This document shows, piece after piece, positions 1 through 6,192 of a stretch of 6,197 nt of DNA. Under the pieces are notes generated by a model. The model was not told where the DNA came from. It searched no databases and saw only the letters and a program-made list of their open reading frames with translations. The stretch's first letter is position 1. The number at the start of each line of letters is the position of its first letter. Source of the DNA: Pseudomonadota bacterium (GTDB lineage: Bacteria > Pseudomonadota > Gammaproteobacteria > Steroidobacterales > Steroidobacteraceae); NCBI GenBank assembly GCA_021792815.1, contig JAJYTX010000183.1:1-6197 (forward strand), in the 5' to 3' direction. The translations under genes and the position numbers were made by a program.

Positions 1-732
1 TTCAGGGATTTCACCGCTGTCGACCGGGTGAGCTTCGAAGTGCGGCGTGGGGAGATCTTCGGACTGCTCGGTCCGAACGGCGCCGGCAAGACCACCACCT
101 TCCGCATGCTCTGCGGTCTGCTGCGCCCGAGCGCCGGGACGCTGCGCATCGGTGGGGTCGATGTCGGCACGGCCGGCGATGCGGCGCGCCAGCAGCTCGG
201 TTACGTGGCGCAGAGGTTTTCCCTGTACGGGCCGCTGACGGCGGAAGAAAATCTGGAGTTTTTCGCCGCCGCCTATGGACTGCGCGGCGCGGCGCGGCGC
301 GCGCGCATCGAGTGGGCGATGCGCCAGTTCGGCCTGCCTCGCTCGGGCGATGCGGCCGAGGATCTGCCCGGTGGATTCAAACGGCGGCTCGCCATGGCAG
401 CCGCGCTGTTGCACGAGCCGCACGTCCTGTTCCTCGACGAGCCCACCAGCGGCACCGATCCGCTGGCGCGGCGCGCCTTCTGGCGCCAGATCACGGCGTT
501 GTCGGATCAGGGCGTCACCGTGGTCGTCACCACGCATTTCATGCAGGAAGCGGAGTATTGCGACCACATCGTCATCATGGACGCCGGACGGGTGCTGGCG
601 CAGGGCACGCCGGCGCAGGTCCGTGCGCTCGCGGGTGAGGGTCTCGCCAGGCCCTCGATGGAGGATGCGTTCATCGCCATCGTGCAACAGGCGCGGGCAT
701 CGGCGCCGCGCGTGTCCGCAGGATCGGCCTGA
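1..732 (+). CDS. ybhF: ABC exporter ATP-binding protein, YbhF-like, C-terminal part (5' end outside window)
   Basis: This is a nucleotide-binding domain that powers export through the two membrane proteins encoded next. The frame is open from base 1 and the first residues (FRDFTAVDRVSFEV) are already typical of an ABC domain, so the gene begins upstream; the GTG at 28 is internal. Counting the 243 visible residues from base 1, I see Walker A GPNGAGKTT (24-32), a Q-loop glutamine (Q71), a degenerate signature LPGGF (122-126), Walker B VLFLDEP (142-148), D-loop SGTDP and an H-loop histidine (H179, TTHFMQEAEYCD). The tail SMEDAFIAIVQ also occurs in this family. From memory, E. coli YbhF carries two such domains, and the LPxGxKxRL signature and the EAEYCD motif resemble its second one, so this is probably the C-terminal half of a two-domain protein. 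That fusion is inference. The stop lies 3 bases before the next start. Confidence 0.93.
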   Translation, partial: FRDFTAVDRVSFEVRRGEIFGLLGPNGAGKTTTFRMLCGLLRPSAGTLRIGGVDVGTAGDAARQQLGYVAQRFSLYGPLTAEENLEFFAAAYGLRGAARRARIEWAMRQFGLPRSGDAAEDLPGGFKRRLAMAAALLHEPHVLFLDEPTSGTDPLARRAFWRQITALSDQGVTVVVTTHFMQEAEYCDHIVIMDAGRVLAQGTPAQVRALAGEGLARPSMEDAFIAIVQQARASAPRVSAGSA

Positions 733-735
733 GCC

Positions 736-1863
736 ATGTACGGCGGGCTGCCCGCGGGGGCGCAGGCACGGCTGCGCAGGATCCTGACTCTGATCAGGAA
801 GGAATGGCGGCAGATGATCCGCGATCCGGCCAGCATCGCCATGGGCGTGCTGCTGCCGCTGATCCTGATCCTGCTGTTCGGCTACGGACTGTCGCTCGAC
901 GTGCGGCACGTGCCGCTCGCCGTGGCGCTCGAGGACGGCTCGCCTCAGGCGCAGGACCTGGTGGCGCGGCTGCAGCTCTCACGCTATTTCCGGCCCTGGA
1001 TCGTGCGCGCCTCGCAGCCCGCCGAGCGGCTCCTCGCGGCGCGGCGAGTCGCGGCGATCATCACCATCCCGCCGGGTTTTTCGCGGCATCTGGCGGCGGG
1101 AGATGCCGAGGTGCAGCTCATCGTGGACGGCAGCGACGCCAACACCGCGCGCATCGTCGAGGGTTATGTCGCCGGGGTGGTGGCGGCATGGGCGGCGCGC
1201 CTGAGCGCCGGCTCGGGCCCGGTCAGGGTGCAGAGCCGAATGTGGTTCAATGCCGCCGCCGACAGCCATTGGTTCCTGGTGCCGGGACTGATCGTGCTCG
1301 TGATGACCCTGATCGGCGCGTTCCTCACGGCCATGGTGGTGGCGCGGGAGTGGGAGCGGGGCACGTTCGAAGCGCTGTTCGTCACGCCGGTGCGCACCGA
1401 GGAGATCCTGCTCGGCAAGACCATTCCCTACTTCGTACTGGGCATGCTCGGGCTGATGCTGTGCGTCCTCGCCGGCAGGTTCTTGTTTCACGTGCCGCTG
1501 CGCGGCTCACTCGGGGTGCTGCTCGGCAGCTCGATGCTGTACGTGCTGGTCGCGCTCGGTACCGGATTGCTGATCTCCTCGGCGGTGAAGAACCAGCTGC
1601 TGGCGAGCCAGCTGACGCTGCTCGCCACCTTCATGCCGGCGATGATGCTCTCGGGCCTGCTGTTCGATCTGCGCAGCATGCCGGCGGCGATCCGGCTGCT
1701 CACGTATCTGCTGCCGGCACGCTACTATGTGGCGCTGCTGCAGACGGGATTTCTCGCCGGAGACCTCTGGCCGGTCATCGTGCCGAACGCGCTGGCGCTC
1801 GCCGGGATGCTGGCGCTCATCGCCCTCGCGCTGCGGGCGATCAGCCGCAAGCGGCTGGACTGA
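736..1863 (+). CDS. ybhS: ABC-2 type exporter membrane protein, YbhS-like
   Basis: This is the first of two membrane subunits of the exporter, 375 residues, close to the length of E. coli YbhS (about 377). Its layout is that of the ABC-2 permease family: a cytoplasmic start (TLIRKEWRQMIRDP), one membrane helix (about 33-54), a large periplasmic domain (about 55-178), then five hydrophobic segments (about 180-202, 230-252, 258-282, 288-310, 347-368). Family motifs are DGSDANTARIVEGYV (131-145), MWFNAAADSHWFLVPG (169-184), VVAREWERGTFEALFVTP (201-218) and the C-terminal RKRLD, all closely resembling what I recall of YbhS. The ATG follows the ybhF stop as TGAGCCATG. The only Shine-Dalgarno-like sequence (AGGA, 720-723) is 12 bases away, so translational coupling is likely. 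The YbhS assignment rests on remembered similarity and gene order. The substrate cannot be read from the sequence. Confidence 0.92.
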   Translation: MYGGLPAGAQARLRRILTLIRKEWRQMIRDPASIAMGVLLPLILILLFGYGLSLDVRHVPLAVALEDGSPQAQDLVARLQLSRYFRPWIVRASQPAERLLAARRVAAIITIPPGFSRHLAAGDAEVQLIVDGSDANTARIVEGYVAGVVAAWAARLSAGSGPVRVQSRMWFNAAADSHWFLVPGLIVLVMTLIGAFLTAMVVAREWERGTFEALFVTPVRTEEILLGKTIPYFVLGMLGLMLCVLAGRFLFHVPLRGSLGVLLGSSMLYVLVALGTGLLISSAVKNQLLASQLTLLATFMPAMMLSGLLFDLRSMPAAIRLLTYLLPARYYVALLQTGFLAGDLWPVIVPNALALAGMLALIALALRAISRKRLD

Positions 1864-1866
1864 GCC

Positions 1867-2985
1867 ATGCCCACCTCGCTGGTGCGCATCATGGCGCTCG
1901 CCCGCAAGGAGCTGCTCGCCGTGCTCAAGGACCGGCGTGCGCGCCTGAGCCTGCTGTTGCCGGCCCTGGTGCAGACCCTGGTATTCGGCTACGGGGCGAG
2001 CTACGACCTGAATCGCGTGCCCTACGTGGTGTTCAGCCGGGACACGGGTGCGCCCGCCGCGGCGCTGCTGGCGAGATTCGCGGGCGCGCCGCTGTTCAGG
2101 CAGGTCGCGAGCGTGCAGCGGCAGCGCGAGTTGCGTGCCGCCATCGACGCGCGGCGCGCACTGCTCGGCATCCGCATCCCGAGCGATTTCTCCAGGCGGC
2201 TCGCCGCGGGCCGGCCGGCCGATGTGCAGTTCATCGCGGACGGCCGGAATTCCAACACGGCGGGCACGGCGCTCGGATACGCGCAGACCGTGGTGAATCA
2301 TTTCAACGCAGAGTGGCGCGCGACGCACGCTCTGCCGCAACCGCCGGTGCGGCTGCTCGAGCGAGCCTGGTACAATCCGAACCTGGTGACGCGCTGGCAG
2401 ATGGTTCCCGGTCTGATCGGCACTCTCACGTTGCTGCAGACGCTGCTGCTCACGGCCATGTCGGTCGCGCGCGAGAGGGAGCAGGGCACCTTCGATCAGC
2501 TGCTGGTCACGCCATTGCGTCCCGTGGAGATCATGGCGGGCAAGGCGCTGCCCGCCATGCTGATCGGCATCGCGCAGGCGAGCGGCGTGCTGCTGGTGGC
2601 GCAGCTGTGGTTCCGCATCCCCTTCCAGGGGTCGCTCTTTACCCTGTACGCCGGCCTGCTGTGCTTCGTGGTGTCGGCGGTGGGCATCGGCCTGGTGGTT
2701 TCGGCCTTCTGCCACACGATGCAGCAGGCGATGCTGTTCGCCTTCGTGCTCATCATGCCGTTCTCGCTGCTCTCGGGGCTGGCGACGCCGATCGCGAACA
2801 TGCCGCCGCTGCTGCGGTACTTCACGCTGGTCAATCCGCTGCGTTACGCTATAGACCTCGCGGAGCGGGTTTATCTGGAGGGCGCGGGCCTCGCGCTGCT
2901 GTGGCCCGACATCTGGCCGCTCGCGCTGATCGCCGCGCTGGCGCTGGGCGCCGCCTCATGGATGTTCCGCCACCGTTTGCAATGA
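1867..2985 (+). CDS. ybhR: ABC-2 type exporter membrane protein, YbhR-like
   Basis: This is the second membrane subunit, 372 residues (E. coli YbhR is about 368) and a paralogue of the preceding protein, so the pump probably works as a heterodimer of membrane subunits. It has the same layout: cytoplasmic start (IMALARKELLAVLKDRR), a first helix at about 27-44, a periplasmic domain to about 177, then hydrophobic segments near 180-200, 228-246, 255-280, 287-308 and 346-365. Family motifs are FIADGRNSNTAGTALGY (122-138), WYNPNLVTRWQMVPGL (168-183) and SVAREREQGTFDQLLVTPL (199-217). DGRNSN and WYNPNL match what I recall of YbhR rather than YbhS. The start again sits at a TGAGCCATG junction with no clear Shine-Dalgarno sequence. 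An in-frame ATG at 1894 would remove conserved N-terminal residues and is less likely. In E. coli the ybh exporter genes have been linked to drug and cation efflux; the substrate here is unknown. Confidence 0.92.
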   Translation: MPTSLVRIMALARKELLAVLKDRRARLSLLLPALVQTLVFGYGASYDLNRVPYVVFSRDTGAPAAALLARFAGAPLFRQVASVQRQRELRAAIDARRALLGIRIPSDFSRRLAAGRPADVQFIADGRNSNTAGTALGYAQTVVNHFNAEWRATHALPQPPVRLLERAWYNPNLVTRWQMVPGLIGTLTLLQTLLLTAMSVAREREQGTFDQLLVTPLRPVEIMAGKALPAMLIGIAQASGVLLVAQLWFRIPFQGSLFTLYAGLLCFVVSAVGIGLVVSAFCHTMQQAMLFAFVLIMPFSLLSGLATPIANMPPLLRYFTLVNPLRYAIDLAERVYLEGAGLALLWPDIWPLALIAALALGAASWMFRHRLQ

Positions 2986-2998
2986 TCGACACCGCCAT

Positions 2999-3003
2999 AG
3001 GGA
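2999..3003 (+). promoter_or_regulatory. Ribosome binding site of the outer-membrane lipoprotein gene
   Basis: AGGGA lies 7 bases before the ATG at 3011, which supports that start. This is the clearest ribosome binding site within the exporter operon; the two permease genes seem to rely on coupling to the stop codon before them. Confidence 0.6.
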
Positions 3004-3010
3004 ATCCCGC

Positions 3011-4519
3011 ATGCCTCGCCCGCTTTCGAAACCGCTCCTGCCCCTGGCGGCCGCTGCACTCGCGCTGCTGCTCGCGAGCTGCGCCGTAGGGCCGAATTTC
3101 GTCCGGCCGAAGCCGGACGTGCCGGCACATTGGTCGGCGACCGCCCGGCGCGACGGCCACGAGGGTCGCTCGCACGTCAGTGCCCGCGAGCCGCGCACGC
3201 TGCAGTGGTGGTCGGTCTTCCACGATCCGCTGCTCACCTCGCTCGTGACCCAGTCCGCCGAACAGAATCTCGACGTGCGCCAGGCGGCGCTGCGCATCGA
3301 GGAGGCACAGACCGAGACCGCAGTGCTCGCCGGCGGGCTGTGGCCGAGCTTCTCGGCGAACGCCTCCTGGGCGCGCCAGCGCATCAGCACCAACACGCCG
3401 AATGGCTTTCTGTTCAGCGGCAAGTTCCCTGGGCTTCCGCCTACGATCACCGATCCGTACAACCAGTACCAGCTCGGTCTCGGCGCATCCTGGGGGCTCG
3501 ATCTTTTCGGTGCGACGCGCCGCGCGATCGAAGCGGCCAACGCGCGCACGCAGGCGACCGTGGACCGCGGCCGCGAGGTGCTGCTCACGATGGTGAGCAA
3601 CGTCGCGCAGACTTACATCAGTCTGCGGGGCGCACAGCTGCGGCTCGCCCTTCTGCGGCGCAGCCTCGCCACCCAGCGCGGCCTGCTGCAGCTGACACGC
3701 GACCGGTATACCGCCGGCCTCACGTCAGACCTGGACGTGCAGAACGCTTCTGCGGAGCTCAACACGACCCGGGCGCAGCTGCCGCTCGCCCGCCAGGCGA
3801 TCACCGTCGATATCAATCAACTGGGCGAGCTGATGGCCAAACCGCCCGAGGCGCTGCGTCGCGAGCTCGCCCAGGCGCGGCCGGTGCCGCCGGTGCCGCC
3901 GCTCGTGCCGATCGGGCTGCCGTCGGATCTGATCCGGCGCCGCCCGGACATTCGTGCCGCGGAGGCGGATCTGCACGCGGCCACGGCGCAGATCGGCGTC
4001 GCGATCGCCGATTACTTTCCGCGCCTGACGCTCACCGCCACGGGCGGATACCAGTCGCAGGGACTGGGGCAGCTGATCGAGGCGGCCAGCCACTTCGCCT
4101 CCCTCGGCCCGGTGATCGAGCTGCCCATATTCCAGGGGGGACGGATCCGCGCGACGGTCCACCTCAGGCGACTGCAGGCGAGGGAAGCGGCGGTCGTCTA
4201 CGCGCGTACCGTGCTCGGGGCGCTGACTCAGGTCGAGGATGCCATGGCGGGCTATGGCGCCGACCAGGCGCGGCGGGTGTCCCTGCAGGCCGCGGTGAGC
4301 GCGAGCCGCCGCGCTTTGACGCTGGCGCGGCAGCGCTACGAGAGCGGCGTGGCGAGCTTCATCGTGGTGCTCGACGCCGAACGGACCGAGGAACAGTCCG
4401 AGCTCGCCCTGGCCGATGCCACCACCGCGGTATCGCTCGACCTGGTACGGCTGTACCAGGGGCTCGGGGGCGGCTGGCAGGTTGGCACGCCCGCGGCCAG
4501 GCGCTTCGGCACGGGTTGA
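3011..4519 (+). CDS. Outer-membrane efflux lipoprotein, NodT/OprM-like (TolC superfamily)
   Basis: This is the outer-membrane channel of a tripartite efflux pump, 502 residues, a usual length for the NodT family. The N-terminus is a lipoprotein signal peptide: a positive start (MPRPLSKP), a hydrophobic stretch and lipobox LASC with the lipidated cysteine at 24, followed by Ala-Val-Gly-Pro as in many family members. Alanine after the cysteine fits sorting to the outer membrane. Two OEP repeats follow. Motifs are WWSVFHDPLL (66-75), LGASWGLDLFGATRRAI (157-173), the inter-repeat LPSDLIRRRPDIRAAEADL (303-321), IADYFPRLTLTATGGY (332-347), LPIFQGGRIR (371-380), RYESGVASFIVVLDAERT (442-459) and the C-terminal LVRLYQGLGGGW (478-489). 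Such proteins also serve RND and MFS pumps. Its position 25 bases after the ybhR-like gene suggests it serves this ABC exporter, but sharing with other pumps is possible. Confidence 0.94.
   Translation: MPRPLSKPLLPLAAAALALLLASCAVGPNFVRPKPDVPAHWSATARRDGHEGRSHVSAREPRTLQWWSVFHDPLLTSLVTQSAEQNLDVRQAALRIEEAQTETAVLAGGLWPSFSANASWARQRISTNTPNGFLFSGKFPGLPPTITDPYNQYQLGLGASWGLDLFGATRRAIEAANARTQATVDRGREVLLTMVSNVAQTYISLRGAQLRLALLRRSLATQRGLLQLTRDRYTAGLTSDLDVQNASAELNTTRAQLPLARQAITVDINQLGELMAKPPEALRRELAQARPVPPVPPLVPIGLPSDLIRRRPDIRAAEADLHAATAQIGVAIADYFPRLTLTATGGYQSQGLGQLIEAASHFASLGPVIELPIFQGGRIRATVHLRRLQAREAAVVYARTVLGALTQVEDAMAGYGADQARRVSLQAAVSASRRALTLARQRYESGVASFIVVLDAERTEEQSELALADATTAVSLDLVRLYQGLGGGWQVGTPAARRFGTG
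3881..3898 (+). repeat. Two tandem copies of a 9-base unit
   Basis: CCGGTGCCG occurs twice back to back and encodes Pro-Val-Pro twice (residues 291-296) in the linker between the two OEP repeats of the outer-membrane lipoprotein. Proline-rich sequence is common there in NodT-type proteins, so this is probably a small in-frame duplication without functional meaning. Confidence 0.5.
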
Positions 4520-4546
4520 CCGGGCGCGGCAGTCTCGCTGCAGAGC

Positions 4547-4571
4547 GCGCCTGTGCCGGCTGCGGCGCACA
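4547..4571. other. Weak overlapping inverted repeats after the exporter operon
   Basis: The stretch can fold in competing ways: TGTGC (4552-4556) with GCACA (4567-4571), or GCGCC (4547-4551) with GGCGC (4564-4568), each a 5-base-pair stem. There is no T-tract. It might contribute to transcription ending after the outer-membrane gene, but it is not a recognisable intrinsic terminator. Apart from this and the candidate promoter, I see nothing in the 167-base gap. Confidence 0.2.
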
Positions 4572-4605
4572 ATCGCGCCCGCCGCGCAGGGTGTCGAGCG
4601 ATGCG

Positions 4606-4634
4606 ATGACTGGCGGTGGGGCCCAGGGTATACA
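4606..4634 (+). promoter_or_regulatory. Candidate sigma-70-type promoter for the S-formylglutathione hydrolase gene
   Basis: ATGACT (4606-4611) matches four of six bases of the -35 consensus and TATACA (4629-4634) matches four of six of the -10 consensus, with an ideal 17-base spacer. It lies about 50 bases before the gene in a gap that interrupts the otherwise tightly packed genes, which is where a promoter would be expected. Matches this weak also arise by chance. Confidence 0.3.
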
Positions 4635-4671
4635 GGGTGACAATTTCTTCATTCTGCCTCGCGATACGCCC

Positions 4672-4677
4672 AGAGGA
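4672..4677 (+). promoter_or_regulatory. Ribosome binding site of the S-formylglutathione hydrolase gene
   Basis: AGAGGA lies 9 bases before the ATG at 4687. It decides the start: the same frame is open far upstream and has another ATG at 4606, but the residues added from there do not look like the family and that ATG lacks a convincing site. Confidence 0.6.
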
Positions 4678-4686
4678 CGCATCATC

Positions 4687-5547
4687 ATGACTGCCCAGCC
4701 CATAGAGGTCATCAGTCAGCACCGCTGCTTCGGTGGCACGGTCGGGTTTTACCGCCACGAGGCCGCGAGCACCTCCTGTCCCATGCGGTTCTCGGTGTTC
4801 ACGCCGCCGCGCGCCTCGAGCGGCCGCGTGCCGGTGCTGTACTGCCTCGCGGGGCTGACCTGCACCGAGGAGACCTTCATGATCAAGGCCGGCGCGCAGC
4901 GCGTGGCGGCCGAGCTCGGCCTGATGCTGGTGACGTCCGACACCAGCCCCCGGGGGCTCAACCTGCCGGGCGAGAGCGACTCGTGGGACTTCGGTGTGGC
5001 CGCCGGGTTCTACGTCGATGCGACGCAGGAGCCCTGGTCGCGCCACTACCGCATGTATACCTATGTCACGCAGGAGCTGCGCTCGATCATCGAGGGGCAT
5101 TTCCCGGCGGATCGGGAGCGCACCGGCATACTGGGCCATTCCATGGGCGGGCACGGCGCGCTCATGATCGCGCTGCGCAATCCTGACCGGTACCGGTCGG
5201 TGTCGGCATTCGCGCCGATCTCGGCGCCGCGCCAGTGTCCCTGGGGCCAGAAGGCCTTCAGCGGCTATCTCGGTCCGGACCGGGGCCAGTGGGCCGCCTA
5301 TGATTCCACCGAACTCGCCGCCGGGGTGCGCGATGCGGCCAGCCGCCCGCCGATCCTGGTCGACCAGGGTCTCGCCGACCAGTTTCTACCGGCGCAGCTG
5401 CACCCGCACCTGTTGGAGGAGGCGTGCCGCAAGTCAGGGCTGAGGCTGACGCTGCGCCGTCACGAGGGTTATGATCACGGCTATTACTGCATCTCGAGCT
5501 TCATCGAGGAGCACCTGCGGCATCACGCGGGGCTGCTGAAGGGTTAG
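4687..5547 (+). CDS. fghA: S-formylglutathione hydrolase (esterase D family)
   Basis: This cytoplasmic serine hydrolase cleaves S-formylglutathione to formate and glutathione, the last step of glutathione-dependent formaldehyde detoxification. It has 286 residues, close to the usual length of about 280. It is an alpha/beta hydrolase with the nucleophile Ser152 in GHSMGG (150-155), the probable acid Asp231 in DQGLADQFL (226-234) and the base His264 in EGYDHGYY (260-267). Other family motifs are YCLAGLTCTEETFMIKAG (52-69), with the conserved Cys59, SPRGLNLPGESDSWDFG (87-103), the stretch GFYVDATQEPWSRHYRMYTY (107-126), and FIEEHLRHH (272-280). The family is very distinctive, and all three catalytic residues are present. 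The partner dehydrogenase that makes S-formylglutathione (frmA/adhC) is not in the window. The next gene encodes a formate dehydrogenase subunit, which would consume the formate produced. The names fghA and frmB are both used for this enzyme. Confidence 0.96.
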   Translation: MTAQPIEVISQHRCFGGTVGFYRHEAASTSCPMRFSVFTPPRASSGRVPVLYCLAGLTCTEETFMIKAGAQRVAAELGLMLVTSDTSPRGLNLPGESDSWDFGVAAGFYVDATQEPWSRHYRMYTYVTQELRSIIEGHFPADRERTGILGHSMGGHGALMIALRNPDRYRSVSAFAPISAPRQCPWGQKAFSGYLGPDRGQWAAYDSTELAAGVRDAASRPPILVDQGLADQFLPAQLHPHLLEEACRKSGLRLTLRRHEGYDHGYYCISSFIEEHLRHHAGLLKG

Positions 5548-5551
5548 TGCC

Positions 5552-5572
5552 TGCGCCGCGCGGCGTGGCGCA
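5552..5572. repeat. GC-rich inverted repeat just after the fghA stop
   Basis: TGCGCC (5552-5557) pairs with GGCGCA (5567-5572) around a 9-base loop. The perfect 10-base palindrome GCCGCGCGGC (5555-5564) overlaps it and offers another fold. It begins 5 bases after the stop codon. Without a T-tract it is at most a GC-rich hairpin at the 3' end of the fghA transcript. Confidence 0.35.
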
Positions 5573-5574
5573 TC

Positions 5575-5611
5575 CGGCCGCGGCTCGGCTGCAGGCGCGG
5601 AGCGGCGGCCG
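5575..5611. terminator. Strong hairpin between fghA and fdsG; possible terminator lacking a T-tract
   Basis: Bases 5575-5586 pair with 5600-5611 to give a 12-position stem with one internal mismatch (5582/5604) and a 13-base loop. It is the most stable-looking structure in the gap. On the + strand the bases after it are GC-mixed and then AAAAA (5618-5622), not T-rich, so it is not a canonical intrinsic terminator on that strand. It could still slow polymerase or protect the fghA mRNA end. In such a GC-rich gap, some stems of this kind are expected by chance. Confidence 0.35.
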
Positions 5612-5688
5612 CGTGCCAAAAATCGAACATCATCTGAGCATTTGCGACCACCGGCCACCGCCGCCGCGAGCAGGCGCCCGGCAGGTCG

Positions 5689-5694
5689 TATACT
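5689..5694 (+). promoter_or_regulatory. Candidate -10 element immediately before the fdsG start
   Basis: TATACT matches five of six bases of the sigma-70 -10 consensus and ends 9 bases before the ATG at 5704. Transcription from it would begin around 5701-5704, leaving almost no leader. There is no good -35 box at the matching distance (5666-5671 is GCGAGC), so the call is weak. Confidence 0.3.
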
Positions 5695-5703
5695 GTCGGT
5701 GCT

Positions 5704-6192
5704 ATGCAGACGCTTTCTTCGGAACAAGGTGAGGCCATACGCCGGATCGTGGCCGAACTCAGAGACCGTCCGGGACCGTTGCTCGAGGTGCTGCACGGGA
5801 TACAGGCGGCGCTCGGCCACGTGCCCGGGGAGGCGATCCCGCTGGTGGCCGAGGGGTTGAATCTCTCCCGTGCCGAAGTGCACGGTGTCGTCACGTTCTA
5901 TCACCACTTCCGCAGCGCTCCTGCGGGCCGGCACGTGGTGCAGGTGTGCCGCGCCGAGTCCTGCCAGGCCATGGGGGGCGAGGTGCTCGCCGAGCATGCG
6001 CGGCGGCGTCTGGGCGTTGATTTTCACCACAGCACTCCGGACGGTCATTTCTCGCTCGAGCCGGTGTACTGCCTCGGCAACTGCGCCTGCTCGCCTGCCG
6101 TGATGATCGACGGCGAGCTGCACGGCCGGGTCACGCCCGAGCGCCTCGATGCGCTGCTCGCCGAGGCGGCAGACGCCCCGGAGCGATCATGA
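5704..6192 (+). CDS. fdsG: NAD-dependent formate dehydrogenase gamma subunit (NuoE-like 2Fe-2S protein)
   Basis: This is a small electron-transfer subunit of the soluble molybdenum formate dehydrogenase, which oxidises formate to CO2 and reduces NAD. The 162 residues form a thioredoxin-like 2Fe-2S domain of the NuoE family. An N-terminal helical part (PLLEVLHGIQAALGHVP, 25-41; LSRAEVHGVVTFYHHFR, 54-70) is followed by four likely cluster ligands: Cys82 and Cys87 (VCRAESCQAMGG) and Cys123 and Cys127 (VYCLGNCACSPA). CRAESCQAMGG and CLGNCACSPA are, to my knowledge, typical of FdsG; complex I NuoE more often has CLGxCGxAP. The ATG has no clear Shine-Dalgarno sequence before it, but an upstream start would add unconserved residues. 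The stop overlaps the next start as ATGA, as expected for an fdsGBA-type operon. A NuoE or hydrogenase diaphorase subunit is the main alternative; fghA upstream favours formate dehydrogenase. Confidence 0.9.
   Translation: MQTLSSEQGEAIRRIVAELRDRPGPLLEVLHGIQAALGHVPGEAIPLVAEGLNLSRAEVHGVVTFYHHFRSAPAGRHVVQVCRAESCQAMGGEVLAEHARRRLGVDFHHSTPDGHFSLEPVYCLGNCACSPAVMIDGELHGRVTPERLDALLAEAADAPERS
6180..6183 (+). promoter_or_regulatory. Ribosome binding site of the gene following fdsG
   Basis: GGAG lies within the last codons of fdsG, 5 bases before the ATG at 6189, and supports a real start there. Confidence 0.5.

Noticed and set aside
28..30. GTG as the start of the ATPase gene
   Set aside because: The frame stays open to base 1 and the preceding residues (FRDFTAVDR) are typical ABC-domain sequence, so the true start is upstream of the window.
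1507..2715. A 402-codon open frame on the - strand
   Set aside because: It is antisense to both permeases and rich in Gln, Arg and His, as expected from the complement of GC-rich membrane-protein genes. It has no recognisable domain.
2982..3010. An ATG overlapping the ybhR-like stop (ATGA at 2982-2985) as start of the outer-membrane gene
   Set aside because: It is in a different frame from the lipoprotein; the ATG at 3011 has AGGGA at a suitable distance and begins a proper lipoprotein signal peptide.
804..3089. A 761-codon open frame on the + strand overlapping both permease genes
   Set aside because: It is a shadow frame in GC-rich DNA: the translation is rich in Ala, Arg and Gly without domain motifs, while the other frame gives two clear ABC-2 permeases.
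3881..3898. The tandem 9-base repeat as a phase-variation or regulatory tract
   Set aside because: There are only two copies, each a whole number of codons, in a proline-rich linker that is normally variable in this family.
3725..4570. A 281-codon - strand open frame opposite the outer-membrane gene
   Set aside because: It is a composition-driven shadow of a gene with unmistakable OEP motifs. The same reasoning applies to the other long - strand frames, including 4336-5154 and 5434-6123.
3130..4686. Upstream extension of the fghA frame through the outer-membrane gene (805 codons in all)
   Set aside because: The upstream part is out of frame with the well-supported lipoprotein and has low-complexity composition. 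The family's N-terminus and a ribosome binding site fit the ATG at 4687.
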